Assembly (NCBI RefSeq): GCF_009687865.1
Contig: NZ_BLAE01000006.1
Location: 62,001 to 126,000, forward strand
Source: Acrocarpospora macrocephala
GTDB taxonomy: Bacteria; Actinomycetota; Actinomycetes; Streptosporangiales; Streptosporangiaceae
DNA length: 64,000 bases
Direction of reading: 5' to 3'
Positions 41,933 through 49,560 of this stretch are shown one piece after another (position 1 is the stretch's first letter; each line of letters starts with the position of its first letter). A program made the translations under genes and the position numbers. Under the pieces are notes generated by a model. The model searched no databases, was not told the origin of the DNA, and saw only the letters and a list, made by a program, of their open reading frames with translations.

Positions 41933-42271
41933 CTACACCTCTTTCTCGTCGGATTCCGGGATCGTCACCGGCACCAGCCCGGCGCCGACCACCTGGCGCA
42001 TCAACATGGCCACCTGCCGTTGCAGCAACTCGACCTGGCGGTTCAGCCGGTTGATCTCCCTCTGCTGCCGCTCCTGGACGCCGATGTCGTAGGAGCTCGC
42101 CCGTCCGTACGCGGCGTCCTCAGCCTTCAGCCGGGAGTCGCGGGCGGCCTGCTCAGCCCTCTGCTCCTCCTGCAAGCGGGTCGCCCGTCGCGCCGACCGG
42201 GCCGTATAGCCCACGGAAGCGATCGACCCCAGCACCCCGATCACCGCGACCACGATGGCCGGATCCATCAC
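41933..42271 (-). CDS. Membrane-anchored coiled-coil protein
   Basis: 112 aa. One N-terminal helix (AIVVAVIGVLGSIASVGYTA), then a long charged coiled coil with heptads (REINRLNRQVELLQRQVAML). The start overlaps the end of the upstream gene region (GTG 42,271 or ATG 42,268). Position between endolysin and a membrane protein suggests a lysis accessory, perhaps a spanin-like or holin partner; inference. Confidence 0.62.
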   Translation of the reverse strand: MMDPAIVVAVIGVLGSIASVGYTARSARRATRLQEEQRAEQAARDSRLKAEDAAYGRASSYDIGVQERQQREINRLNRQVELLQRQVAMLMRQVVGAGLVPVTIPESDEKEV

Positions 42272-42274
42272 CGA

Positions 42275-42691
42275 TCACCGCTCCCAGTTCTCACGCCACC
42301 CCGCAATCACCTGGATGAAGCCCGCGAACGCCAGCCACACGGCCGCGCTCACGTAGCCACGAGGAATCTCCTCGGCCGTCCAGCCGACCAGATAGACGTT
42401 CGCCCACACGGCCTTCAGGAGACTGGCGGCGATGAACGCGACCCGGTCCCGAAGGGAGAAGGCGTAGACCAGGCACAGGCAGCCGACCAGCGCCCACGCC
42501 CCGGCCCACACCTCCAGCGGCATGATGCCGGTGAGGAACACGAACGAGTCACTCTCCCGCGTCTCCGGCGGCGCGGTGAGCAGGCCGACCGCGTACACGA
42601 GATCGAGGAGTGCGAGGAACAGCAGGCTCGCGCCGCGGCGGCCCACTCGATGGAGCAGGCGGCGGAGCATACGGCCTGCACGTTTCCGCAT
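42275..42691 (-). CDS. Four-helix membrane protein (lysis region)
   Basis: 138 aa from ATG 42,691 with GAGGGGGG upstream. A basic N-terminus (MRKRAGRMLRRLLHRVGRRG) precedes about four helices (LLFLALLDLVYAVGLL, AWALVGCLCLVYAF, FIAASLLKAVW, AVWLAFAGFIQVIAG). A second holin-type candidate. Family not recognised. Confidence 0.62.
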   Translation of the reverse strand: MRKRAGRMLRRLLHRVGRRGASLLFLALLDLVYAVGLLTAPPETRESDSFVFLTGIMPLEVWAGAWALVGCLCLVYAFSLRDRVAFIAASLLKAVWANVYLVGWTAEEIPRGYVSAAVWLAFAGFIQVIAGWRENWER

Positions 42692-42714
42692 TGGGCCCCC
42701 CTCTGGCCGGACGT

Positions 42715-42760
42715 GGACAGTTACCGGTGACAACCAGGGCGTGATCACGTGCGTCTCACA
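42715..42760 (+). promoter_or_regulatory. Moron promoter repeat, copy 1
   Basis: GGACAG-x3-CCGGTGACAACC followed by GTGATC-CG-x2-CGT-x2-CACA is shared with 43,413-43,459. Each copy lies 25-75 bp upstream of a rightward gene inside the leftward late operon. A GTGACA hexamer may serve as -35. The start point is not determinable. Confidence 0.55.
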
Positions 42761-42785
42761 GCCATCGCCCATCTCTGGAGATGTC

Positions 42786-43394
42786 ATGACCTATCCGTAC
42801 GAGCAGCCCGCCCAACCGCCGAGGAAACGGCGCCGTGGCGGCGGGAACCTAGCGCTAATCATCGTGTCGGCGGTCGCTGCCGTGGCGTTGATCGCCGTCG
42901 CGTTCCTGGCCTACGAGCTGCTGCAGCGGCCAGCCGGGCAGTCGGGCGCGGCTACGGTGTCCACGCCGTCGGCGCAGGCCGAGCAGGTCGCCGAGGAGCC
43001 GACCGGCCCGCCTGCTCAGCCGCGCACCCGCGCAGCAGTGAAGGCCGCCGCTGAGGCGTTGTGGGATTCATATGCGGTCGGCGACTACGGCACCTACTGG
43101 GATGCGTGGGCGGCTGCGGACAAGAAGGTCGTGTCGCGGAAGGACTACCAGCGGCGGCACCGGCTTTGCCCGTCGAGCGCTGAAGGCATCAACTGGACGG
43201 TCAAGCGCGTCACGGTCAAGGGCGAGCGGGCGACCGTCCGGGCTCAGCGGCTGTACCTGATCGACGATTACACGTTCGTGTACGAGGACGGCCGGTGGCG
43301 GTACCGGCTGCAGCCGGACATTCGCAAGGAGTACCAGACCCAGACGATTGACCAGATCGTCGCCCAGGCCGAGGCCGAGGGCCAGTGCGCCTAG
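42786..43394 (+). CDS. Moron: single-pass membrane protein with NTF2-like exterior
   Basis: 202 aa. Cytoplasmic N-terminus MTYPYEQPAQPPRKRRR, one helix (LALIIVSAVAAVALIAVAFL), a Pro/Ala linker, then a domain with AAVKAAAEALWDSYAVGDYG, WDAWAAADKKVVSRKDY and YTFVYEDGRWRYRL, the pattern of small NTF2-like extracytoplasmic domains. It is rightward in a leftward operon with its own promoter repeat, so it may be expressed in the lysogen (e.g. superinfection exclusion). Confidence 0.68.
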   Translation: MTYPYEQPAQPPRKRRRGGGNLALIIVSAVAAVALIAVAFLAYELLQRPAGQSGAATVSTPSAQAEQVAEEPTGPPAQPRTRAAVKAAAEALWDSYAVGDYGTYWDAWAAADKKVVSRKDYQRRHRLCPSSAEGINWTVKRVTVKGERATVRAQRLYLIDDYTFVYEDGRWRYRLQPDIRKEYQTQTIDQIVAQAEAEGQCA

Positions 43395-43412
43395 CCGCTC
43401 CGCGTCCGGATG

Positions 43413-43459
43413 CGGACAGCTGCCGGTGACAACCGGATAGTGATCGCGCACGTCACATA
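43413..43459 (+). promoter_or_regulatory. Moron promoter repeat, copy 2
   Basis: Second copy of the element at 42,715: CGGACAGCTGCCGGTGACAACC, then GTGATCGCGCACGTCACA. The conserved core CCGGTGACAACC is identical, and the GTGATC block keeps its spacing. Confidence 0.55.
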
Positions 43460-43485
43460 CGCATCACCTGACATCAGGAGCCCCG

Positions 43486-43806
43486 ATGAGCTATCCGCCA
43501 CACGGTCAGCCTCCGTACGGGCAGCAGCCGTACAACGGCCCCTACCAGCCGCCCCAGCCGCCGATGATGATGCCGCCGCAGTACGGGTACGCGCCGGTGC
43601 AGACCATGCAGGTCAAAGAACGCGCCTTCAACCCGGTCACGTTCGGCGTCCACGCCTGCCTGTGGTTCTTCGTCCACTCCTGGCTGACGTTCCTGACCAT
43701 CGGCTTGTGGCTGTTCGTCGCCATCCCGGTGACCTTCATCGGCTGGAACGTCACCCGCACCGTCCCGGTGCAGCAGCAGATCCCGCCCGGTTTCACACCC
43801 CGCTAG
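43486..43806 (+). CDS. Moron: Pro/Tyr-rich small membrane protein
   Basis: 106 aa. The N-terminal 40 residues are low-complexity (SYPPHGQPPYGQQPYNG, QPPQPPMMMPPQYGY). Two closely spaced helices follow (VHACLWFFVHSWLTFLTI, LWLFVAIPVTFIGW). It ends in overlap with the leftward tail gene's stop. It shares the M-(T/S)-Y-P beginning and the promoter repeat with the previous moron. Likely a membrane-modifying lysogeny gene. Confidence 0.65.
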   Translation: MSYPPHGQPPYGQQPYNGPYQPPQPPMMMPPQYGYAPVQTMQVKERAFNPVTFGVHACLWFFVHSWLTFLTIGLWLFVAIPVTFIGWNVTRTVPVQQQIPPGFTPR

Positions 43807-44192
43807 CCGATCACGTTGTCGGCCCGCAGGCTGGCCAGCGCGTTGTTGAACTGCTGGGACAGGTTGGAGACATCCGTGCGGATGGCGTTGACCTGGGATT
43901 GGGTCGGCGGGTTGGACACCGAGCTGGACGTCATCGTGTGGTCGGAGACGTCCCCGGCTGGCAGCGCGATCACGTCGCCGGACGAGGTTTTGAACCGCGG
44001 TTCCCCGGACGACCCGTAGGCCACGAACCCGCCGCTTGGGGTTCCCGGGCTTCCGTCCGGGATGAAGAACGGCGCGGACGCCTTCGCGACCGGGGTGGCG
44101 GCGATCGTCCGGGCGTCGCGCTCCAGGCGGGCGAGCCGCTGCTGGATGTCGGCGAGGACGCGTTCCAGGCCGCCGGGCATCTGGTCAGTCAA
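43803..44192 (-). CDS. Tail-associated structural protein
   Basis: 129 aa from a TTG start with GGAGGAG upstream. An N-terminal coiled coil (GLERVLADIQQRLARLERDA) is followed by a strand-rich part (GGFVAYGSSGEPRFKTSSGD) and a C-terminal helix (QVNAIRTDVSNLSQQFNNAL). It is the last gene of the tail block; size and shape fit a small tail-tip or fibre attachment protein. Overlaps the start of its neighbour by 8 bp. Confidence 0.65.
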   Translation of the reverse strand: MTDQMPGGLERVLADIQQRLARLERDARTIAATPVAKASAPFFIPDGSPGTPSGGFVAYGSSGEPRFKTSSGDVIALPAGDVSDHTMTSSSVSNPPTQSQVNAIRTDVSNLSQQFNNALASLRADNVIG

Positions 44193-46071
44193 CGGTGGGC
44201 TCCTCCAGGATGAGCTGCGCTTCCTCTTTGCCGGTTGTGCGGGAGATGGGGGTGATGGCGATGCCGATCAGGCGCTGGCTCATGTTGAATCCGGCAGCGC
44301 CGTTGGTCCGGCCGTGCCACGGGTTGACCATGACCCTCTTGACCTGGTCGCCGAGCGAGGATGGCGAGATGGACGGCGTTTTGCCGAGCAGCACGGTGCA
44401 GGAGTAGACGCGGACCGCGCCGGCGAAGGTCGCGACCCAGCGGGTTGCGTAGTCGTCGAGCTGGGTGGTGTCGGTGGACTGGCCGGGGTGGTCTACGAGG
44501 CGGTCGATGCGTAGCCATCCGGCGAGCAGGTGCGCGGTGGCGGAGATCCAGGCGCTCACTCTGGGGACGCTGCCTTCGGTGGCGTCGGTCGCTTCGGGGG
44601 TGCCGCCGCGGACTTTCACGCGGGTTCCTCCGCGGAGGGCGTCGATCTCTTCGCCCCACTCGACGATGTCGCCGCCGGTCGGGCTCTCCTGGAAGGTGTG
44701 GACGGTGTCGCCTTCGATGCGCGGGTATCCCCAGATCCAGTTGCGTGAGACGGTGTTGCCGGTGATCTGCGGATCGATGGTCCACTCGAACCCGCCGTAT
44801 GCCTTGGAGTAGCTCCAGAGGGCGTCGCCGTAGCTCTTGTCGTCGCCCTCCTTCACGGTCAGGGTCCGTGAAGGGGTTCCGGACGATCCGGCCATCAGTG
44901 ACAGGCCGATGTTCGCGGTCGGGTCGGCCTGGAGATGGGTGAGCAGGGCGCGGGCGTTGGCGATCTGCTCGCCGGTGAACTCCACATCCTCGCTGACGGT
45001 GACGTGCAGGAGGTAGGCGTCCAGCGTGGAGCCGCGCAGGGTGATTGTGACGGCTCCGCGGCGGGACCTTTGGATTCTTGCGCCGTGGATCCAGTAGATG
45101 CCCCACATGGCTCCGCCGCGCCAGATGTAGATGGCGATCATGCCGGGTCCGCTGGTGAGGTCGTCGGACTTGGGCGGGATGACCTTGGCGATCTTGGCGG
45201 CTTTGCGGCGGTTGGGGACGTCGAGGGTGCCGCTGAAGAGGCCGGGTTCGCCGATTCGCCGGTCGAAGGTGACGTCCCGGGGGGTGATGTCGGCCTTGTA
45301 GGTGCCAGTCGCCATGTCGTGGACCGTGTACCGGTACGGGCTCACACCGCGGCCGGGGGTGAACGGCGGGATGGGTGGGGGCGTCGGCGCTGAGGATTCC
45401 GCGCTGGGCACGATGATCGTGAAGCCGTGGTAGCCGAATACGCCCGGTGTCGGTGAGGTGGTCTTCTCGCCGACGCGTTCGGACGACACCAGGTCGCGGG
45501 TTGCTACCTGCATGGCCACGTAGTTCCGGCTCTGCGGGTTCGCTTTAACCGAGAATCCGGGGATCGCCGACCAGGTCACGGGCGTGAGGCCCTGCGGGGG
45601 GAAGGCGTTGATCGGGAAGCCGATGGCGACGCGGATTTCCAGGCTGCTGGCGGTCGGCGGTGTGGCGGCCGGGGTGGTCACGGAGCCGATGGGGGGGCCG
45701 AAGGATCCGCCGCCGGTCTGCTCGATGACGATCCCGTTGGCGGACGCGTCCTTGACGGCGATCATCACGATGGTGGAGTCGGCGAGTTCCAGCGGGGAGG
45801 CCGACTGGGTGAGGGTGTAGAAGTCGGGCTCGTCGGTCCCCGCGTACCGGCGGTAGATCTTGGTGCCGCCGCCTCCGACTTCAGCGGTCCGTGTGGCGAT
45901 CGGGGTCGGCCAGGGTGCGCCGCCGCTGATGGTCATGTCGCCCAAGCCGCCCAAGTCGGCGAAGTGGACGACCAGCAGGAGGTCGCCCGCCTGGATTCCC
46001 GGTGGCCGCGCCAGGACTGGGTTGTCGCCGAGGTAGGCGAGCTGGGAGGCGGACCGGTAGGAGGCGGGCAC
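44185..46071 (-). CDS. Minor tail protein (tail hub, Gp37-like)
   Basis: 628 aa. Residues 1-230 form a strand-rich front (PASYRSASQLAYLGDNPVLA, GGSFGPPIGSVTTPA). Residues about 240-628 carry the siphophage tail-hub type seen in actinophages: RDVTFDRRIGEPGLFSGTLD, IWRGGAMWGIYWIHGARIQR, LRGSTLDAYLLH, WSYSKAYGGFEW, then a long strand-rich end. It caps the tail at the tip. GGGAGGTACTT upstream of the GTG. Confidence 0.8.
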   Translation of the reverse strand: MPASYRSASQLAYLGDNPVLARPPGIQAGDLLLVVHFADLGGLGDMTISGGAPWPTPIATRTAEVGGGGTKIYRRYAGTDEPDFYTLTQSASPLELADSTIVMIAVKDASANGIVIEQTGGGSFGPPIGSVTTPAATPPTASSLEIRVAIGFPINAFPPQGLTPVTWSAIPGFSVKANPQSRNYVAMQVATRDLVSSERVGEKTTSPTPGVFGYHGFTIIVPSAESSAPTPPPIPPFTPGRGVSPYRYTVHDMATGTYKADITPRDVTFDRRIGEPGLFSGTLDVPNRRKAAKIAKVIPPKSDDLTSGPGMIAIYIWRGGAMWGIYWIHGARIQRSRRGAVTITLRGSTLDAYLLHVTVSEDVEFTGEQIANARALLTHLQADPTANIGLSLMAGSSGTPSRTLTVKEGDDKSYGDALWSYSKAYGGFEWTIDPQITGNTVSRNWIWGYPRIEGDTVHTFQESPTGGDIVEWGEEIDALRGGTRVKVRGGTPEATDATEGSVPRVSAWISATAHLLAGWLRIDRLVDHPGQSTDTTQLDDYATRWVATFAGAVRVYSCTVLLGKTPSISPSSLGDQVKRVMVNPWHGRTNGAAGFNMSQRLIGIAITPISRTTGKEEAQLILEEPTVD

Positions 46072-46090
46072 AAGTACCTCCCCCGGCTGG

Positions 46091-47872
46091 TCAGAGGATG
46101 GCGTGCTTCCAGAGGACGGTGGCGGGGGGCGCGTCGCCCTCTTCGGAGGTGTAGGAGACGCGGACCTGCCCGGCCGGTAGGACCAGGTCGGGGACGCTGG
46201 TGCTGGTGCCGGTCAGCTTGTCCAGGTGGTCGGTGTCGCCGATGCTGATCGTCCCGAGCTTGACGTCGATGATGAGGTTCTCCCCGTCGGCGACGGTGAG
46301 ATCGACCTCGATGAGCCGCTCGTCGACGACCTCGCCGCCGACCAGGGGTTCGAAGAGGATTTGCGGGATCACGCTCGGGCCGGGGATCCGGATCAGCGGG
46401 CTGGTGGCGGTGTTGCCCGCGTTCAAAATCGTCTGGGTTTCCCCGTCGGCGATCACCGCGCTGTTCAGCTTGGACAGCAGCCGGGGATCCGACAGCGTCC
46501 ACTGGACGACGATCCTTGAGTGTCCGAGCCGGAAGTGTTTGTCGACTGGTACGGCGCGGCGGGTGACCTTGCCCATGCCGGTGTAGACGTGGTCGAGGAG
46601 CCGGATCGCGAGCGGGTATTCGGTGTCGTCTTCTCCGACGCCGGTGGCGAGGATGAGGTCTTCGACGGTCTCTTCCCAGTCGTCGCGGGGTGCGCGGGTG
46701 AGGCCGGAGTAGGTGACGATCCGTTCCTGGCTGAGATCCCTGCCTGATTCTGCGCCGTGCCGGGTGGGGTGGGCGACGTTGCCGGTGTCGATGGCGGGCA
46801 GGTCGTACCAGCCTTCGAGGTTTCCGAGCCCGTAGGGGGTGCCGCGTCCGAGCAAGAACCCGTTCCATTCGATCTGGCCGGGGCCGGTGATCTGGTCGCC
46901 GGGGACGATGGGGACGAGTACGGCGGGGGTGGGGAGGGTCCACGGCGCGAGGATCGGCCCCGGTGCGGCGGTGGCGTTGCTGAAGGCGTCCACCAGAGGT
47001 GCGGGCATCGACCAGGGGGCGAGGATCACGCCGGGCTCGGCCACTGTCGGCAGGCCCTCGAACACTTCGACGACCGGCGCGGGCATCGACCATGGGGCTT
47101 CGATCACACCCGGCGCGGTCGACGCCCCGGCTGAGACCGCCGGTGCGGGCATCGACCAGGGCGCAAGGATCGGGGCCGGGTTGGCTTCGACGTCGATGGA
47201 GGTGGGGAGGAAGAGGCGGCGGCGTCCCTGCCGCCACGCGATCGGCGGACCGTCCTCAAGGCTGGTGCCGCTGCCGCCGGAGAGGGTGCGGCCGTTGCCG
47301 GACAGGTCAACCGTGGATCCGCTACCCGCCCACGGGTACCAGGCGGTCAACCCGGACGTCCTCCACGGCAGGTAGGTCCAGGCCTCGCGCTCCATCTCCG
47401 CCTGGGTAAGGGTCGCACCGACCCAGATCTTGAAGTTGGCGACCGCGCCATTGAGCCATTCGAAACCGCCCGGCGGAGGGGTCTCGCCGATACCGAGGAC
47501 GTCCGCGACCACAGCCGAGGAGGGGCCGCTGGAGTTGGTGGTGACGGTGAAGCTGGAGGCGGAGGCGGAGCGTACGAGGATGGTCTGGGAGGTTCCGTTG
47601 ATCGCGACGCCGACGAAGTACCAGGTGCCGACGGTCAGGGTGGTGAGAGCGGTGCCGTTGGTGTGGTTGATGACCTGCAGGCCGGTGCCGGTGCCGTCGG
47701 CGGCCAGCATCAAAAAGGAGTCGAAATCGCTTTCGGCGACGGCCCACAGCGTGGTGAATTGGCCCCTGTCGACGCTGATCTTGAACCAGCCGGTGACGGT
47801 GAGCTGCGTCTGACTGCCGAGAGACAGCGCCCGGGTGAAATCCTCGCCGTCAGCATCGAACCTGATCGCCAC
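46091..47872 (-). CDS. LamG - repeat linker - distal tail (Dit-like) fusion
   Basis: 593 aa. Residues 1-215 are a LamG/concanavalin-like jelly roll (LTVTGWFKISVDRGQFTTLW, VGTWYFVGVAINGTSQTILV, GAVANFKIWVGATLTQAEM). A linker (about 220-320) repeats I-x-APWSMPAP-x-V four times. The C-terminal 270 residues resemble a siphovirus distal tail protein (IEWNGFLLGRGTPYGLGN, LDHVYTGMGKVTRR, RIVVQWTLSDPRLL). Dit forms the ring at the tail tip; a LamG head could bind sugars of the host wall. Confidence 0.78.
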   Translation of the reverse strand: MAIRFDADGEDFTRALSLGSQTQLTVTGWFKISVDRGQFTTLWAVAESDFDSFLMLAADGTGTGLQVINHTNGTALTTLTVGTWYFVGVAINGTSQTILVRSASASSFTVTTNSSGPSSAVVADVLGIGETPPPGGFEWLNGAVANFKIWVGATLTQAEMEREAWTYLPWRTSGLTAWYPWAGSGSTVDLSGNGRTLSGGSGTSLEDGPPIAWRQGRRRLFLPTSIDVEANPAPILAPWSMPAPAVSAGASTAPGVIEAPWSMPAPVVEVFEGLPTVAEPGVILAPWSMPAPLVDAFSNATAAPGPILAPWTLPTPAVLVPIVPGDQITGPGQIEWNGFLLGRGTPYGLGNLEGWYDLPAIDTGNVAHPTRHGAESGRDLSQERIVTYSGLTRAPRDDWEETVEDLILATGVGEDDTEYPLAIRLLDHVYTGMGKVTRRAVPVDKHFRLGHSRIVVQWTLSDPRLLSKLNSAVIADGETQTILNAGNTATSPLIRIPGPSVIPQILFEPLVGGEVVDERLIEVDLTVADGENLIIDVKLGTISIGDTDHLDKLTGTSTSVPDLVLPAGQVRVSYTSEEGDAPPATVLWKHAIL

Positions 47873-47884
47873 AGCAACCCCCGA

Positions 47885-48397
47885 TCAGGTGTCGCTGTAG
47901 CTGATCCGGACCATGGTCAAGGCGGCGTCGTTGGCCATCGTGTCCGACCCGTTGGAGCCGATGCGGCGGACTCGCAGCCAGCACTCATCCCCGCCCGCGA
48001 CACCATCCAGGTCAGCGGAGGCCACCGTGATGGTGGCCCGCATGATCCGTTTGCTGGTCGTGCCTAGGTGGGTGTCGTCGAAGATCGTCTCGCTATCGAA
48101 CGCCTTGGTCTCCGCATCCTGGCTGTCGGTCTCGGGGGTGATCGCCGCTACCGCCACACCCCACCGGACCACGTTGGATGTGGCGTTGACCGCGTACCAG
48201 TCGATGTCCACGGTCCAGTCGCCCGTGCCGTAATTGGTGGCTTCGAGGTGCCAGAACGCGGCCTCGTCGGCGGTGGCGTCGTACAGGAGGCGGCCGACCG
48301 GGAAGTTGGTGCCGACCGCCTTATCGAACGGCGCGAAGCCGCTCGTGCCGCTCTGCTGCGCCTCCTCGGGGAGGAGGTACTGCTTGATGATCGCCAC
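47885..48397 (-). CDS. Phage structural protein (strand-rich)
   Basis: 170 aa from GTG with TAGGAGG upstream. It is nearly all beta: GRLLYDATADEAAFWHLEAT, WTVDIDWYAVNATSNVVRWG, KRIMRATITVASADLD, ECWLRVRRIGSNG, VRISYSDT. It fits a jelly-roll base-plate or fibre domain. Similar strand patterns recur at 57,997 and 58,341. Exact role unknown. Confidence 0.65.
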   Translation of the reverse strand: MAIIKQYLLPEEAQQSGTSGFAPFDKAVGTNFPVGRLLYDATADEAAFWHLEATNYGTGDWTVDIDWYAVNATSNVVRWGVAVAAITPETDSQDAETKAFDSETIFDDTHLGTTSKRIMRATITVASADLDGVAGGDECWLRVRRIGSNGSDTMANDAALTMVRISYSDT

Positions 48398-48406
48398 GCT
48401 GGCCTC

Positions 48407-48853
48407 CTACGCCGGGGTGAGGTCTTGGAGAGCGATCCCGAGTGAGTCCCAGGTGATCAAGAAGAGGCCGTCTTGGGTTTCGAGGAGCTCGCCGAACCAG
48501 ACCCCGAAAAGCAGCTGATTGCTCAGCGCGTCCGCGTAGCCGACCCCGCCCTCAGCGGTGATCGTGCTGTCGGCCAGTTCGATGTTGTCGGCGTCGAACT
48601 TGATCGACCCGGAGACGTGGGTCATGGTGGTGCCGAGCAGCAGCGGTCCGCCCGTCGAGTAACCCGCACCCGACGACTCGCCGCTGTTCCATGGCGCGGA
48701 TCCGTAGGCGGTGTCGGTGCCGTAGTTGGGCGTGGCGCTCGCCGTCCAGAACGCAAACTTGTGGTCCTCCGCGCCCCAGTTGAGGGTCGTCAGCGTGTTG
48801 GTGAAGACCGCGAGCTGGGTGACGACGAACAGACCAGGTGCAGACCAGGCCAT
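48407..48853 (-). CDS. Phage tail structural protein
   Basis: 148 aa. The ATG at 48,853 overlaps the previous stop (ATGA). LFVVTQLAVFTNTLTTLNWG, HKFAFWTASATPNYGTDTAY, SGESSGAGYSTGGPLLLG and GVWFGELLETQDGLFLITWD: a strand-rich protein typical of small tail components. No family named. Confidence 0.65.
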   Translation of the reverse strand: MAWSAPGLFVVTQLAVFTNTLTTLNWGAEDHKFAFWTASATPNYGTDTAYGSAPWNSGESSGAGYSTGGPLLLGTTMTHVSGSIKFDADNIELADSTITAEGGVGYADALSNQLLFGVWFGELLETQDGLFLITWDSLGIALQDLTPA

Positions 48854-49278
48854 CAGCGACCACCCCCCGGCTGCGGAAGACGCGACTTCGACCGCGCGGG
48901 CTGCGGGTTGGCTTCGACCGAGCCGGGCGGGAGCGGCACCTGGCCCGCGCTCGACCCGAGCTGTTCGAGCTCGGCCAGGAACCCGCCGAGCCGTTCCTCC
49001 AGGGACGCGAGCTCCTCGCCGCACCTCTCCCGCTTCTCATCGGGGAGCTTCGAGTCAGCCAGGAGGTCGCGGAGTTTGCGGATCCTCGCCACGCCGCGCA
49101 CCCAGGACCGGAACTCGGCGACCTCATCCATCGCCTCCTGGCGGGCGGCCAGGTTCTCCGGGCTCGGATCCGCGTCGGCTGCCGCCTTGGCGTCGGCCAG
49201 CTTCTCCTGCATCTCTGCGACGATGGTGAGCATCTCGGCTTCCTCCGACGCCCGCCGCGCCTTGATCCGCGCGCTCAC
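48853..49278 (-). CDS. Coiled-coil tail-region protein
   Basis: 141 aa from GTG 49,278 (VSARIKARRASEEAEM), overlapping the previous stop. Almost entirely helical and charged: MLTIVAEMQEKLADAKAAAD, EAMDEVAEFRSWVRGVARIR, ELASLEERLGGFLAELEQLG. Its place between the tape measure gene and the tail tip suggests a scaffolding or bridging role. Confidence 0.62.
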   Translation of the reverse strand: MSARIKARRASEEAEMLTIVAEMQEKLADAKAAADADPSPENLAARQEAMDEVAEFRSWVRGVARIRKLRDLLADSKLPDEKRERCGEELASLEERLGGFLAELEQLGSSAGQVPLPPGSVEANPQPARSKSRLPQPGGGR

Positions 49279-49517
49279 TGCGGCCGCCGCGCGTCGATGA
49301 CTCCCATGTCGACGGTGACGTCCTGATGGTCGCCGCGTGTGTCGGACCGGTTGGTGACGGTGACGTGCGCGCCGGAATCCGTCGGCCGTTCGACCGTCCT
49401 CATCCGCCGGCCGTTCGCGTCCAGCGGCTCTCGCCGTACCGGCCTGGAGCGGCCGGTGTTGACCTGGAGGGTCAGGCACTTCTCCCGGAAGGTCAGCTCT
49501 CGGGGCTCTTCGGGCAT
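49275..49517 (-). CDS. Small hypothetical phage protein
   Basis: 80 aa, polar and basic (MPEEPRELTFREKCLTLQVN, GRSRPVRREPLDANGRRM), with a strand-rich end (AHVTVTNRSDTRGDHQDVTV). It is the first gene downstream of the tape measure gene, coupled to the coiled-coil gene by GTGA. No function suggested. Confidence 0.55.
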   Translation of the reverse strand: MPEEPRELTFREKCLTLQVNTGRSRPVRREPLDANGRRMRTVERPTDSGAHVTVTNRSDTRGDHQDVTVDMGVIDARRPQ

Positions 49518-49560
49518 GCGGAAACCGCCTCTCGTACAGATAGGGATGTGTGAGCGGCGG

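Noticed and set aside
46091-47872. Diversity-generating retroelement target
   Set aside because: A lectin-like tail gene made me look for a template repeat and reverse transcriptase; neither is present in the window.
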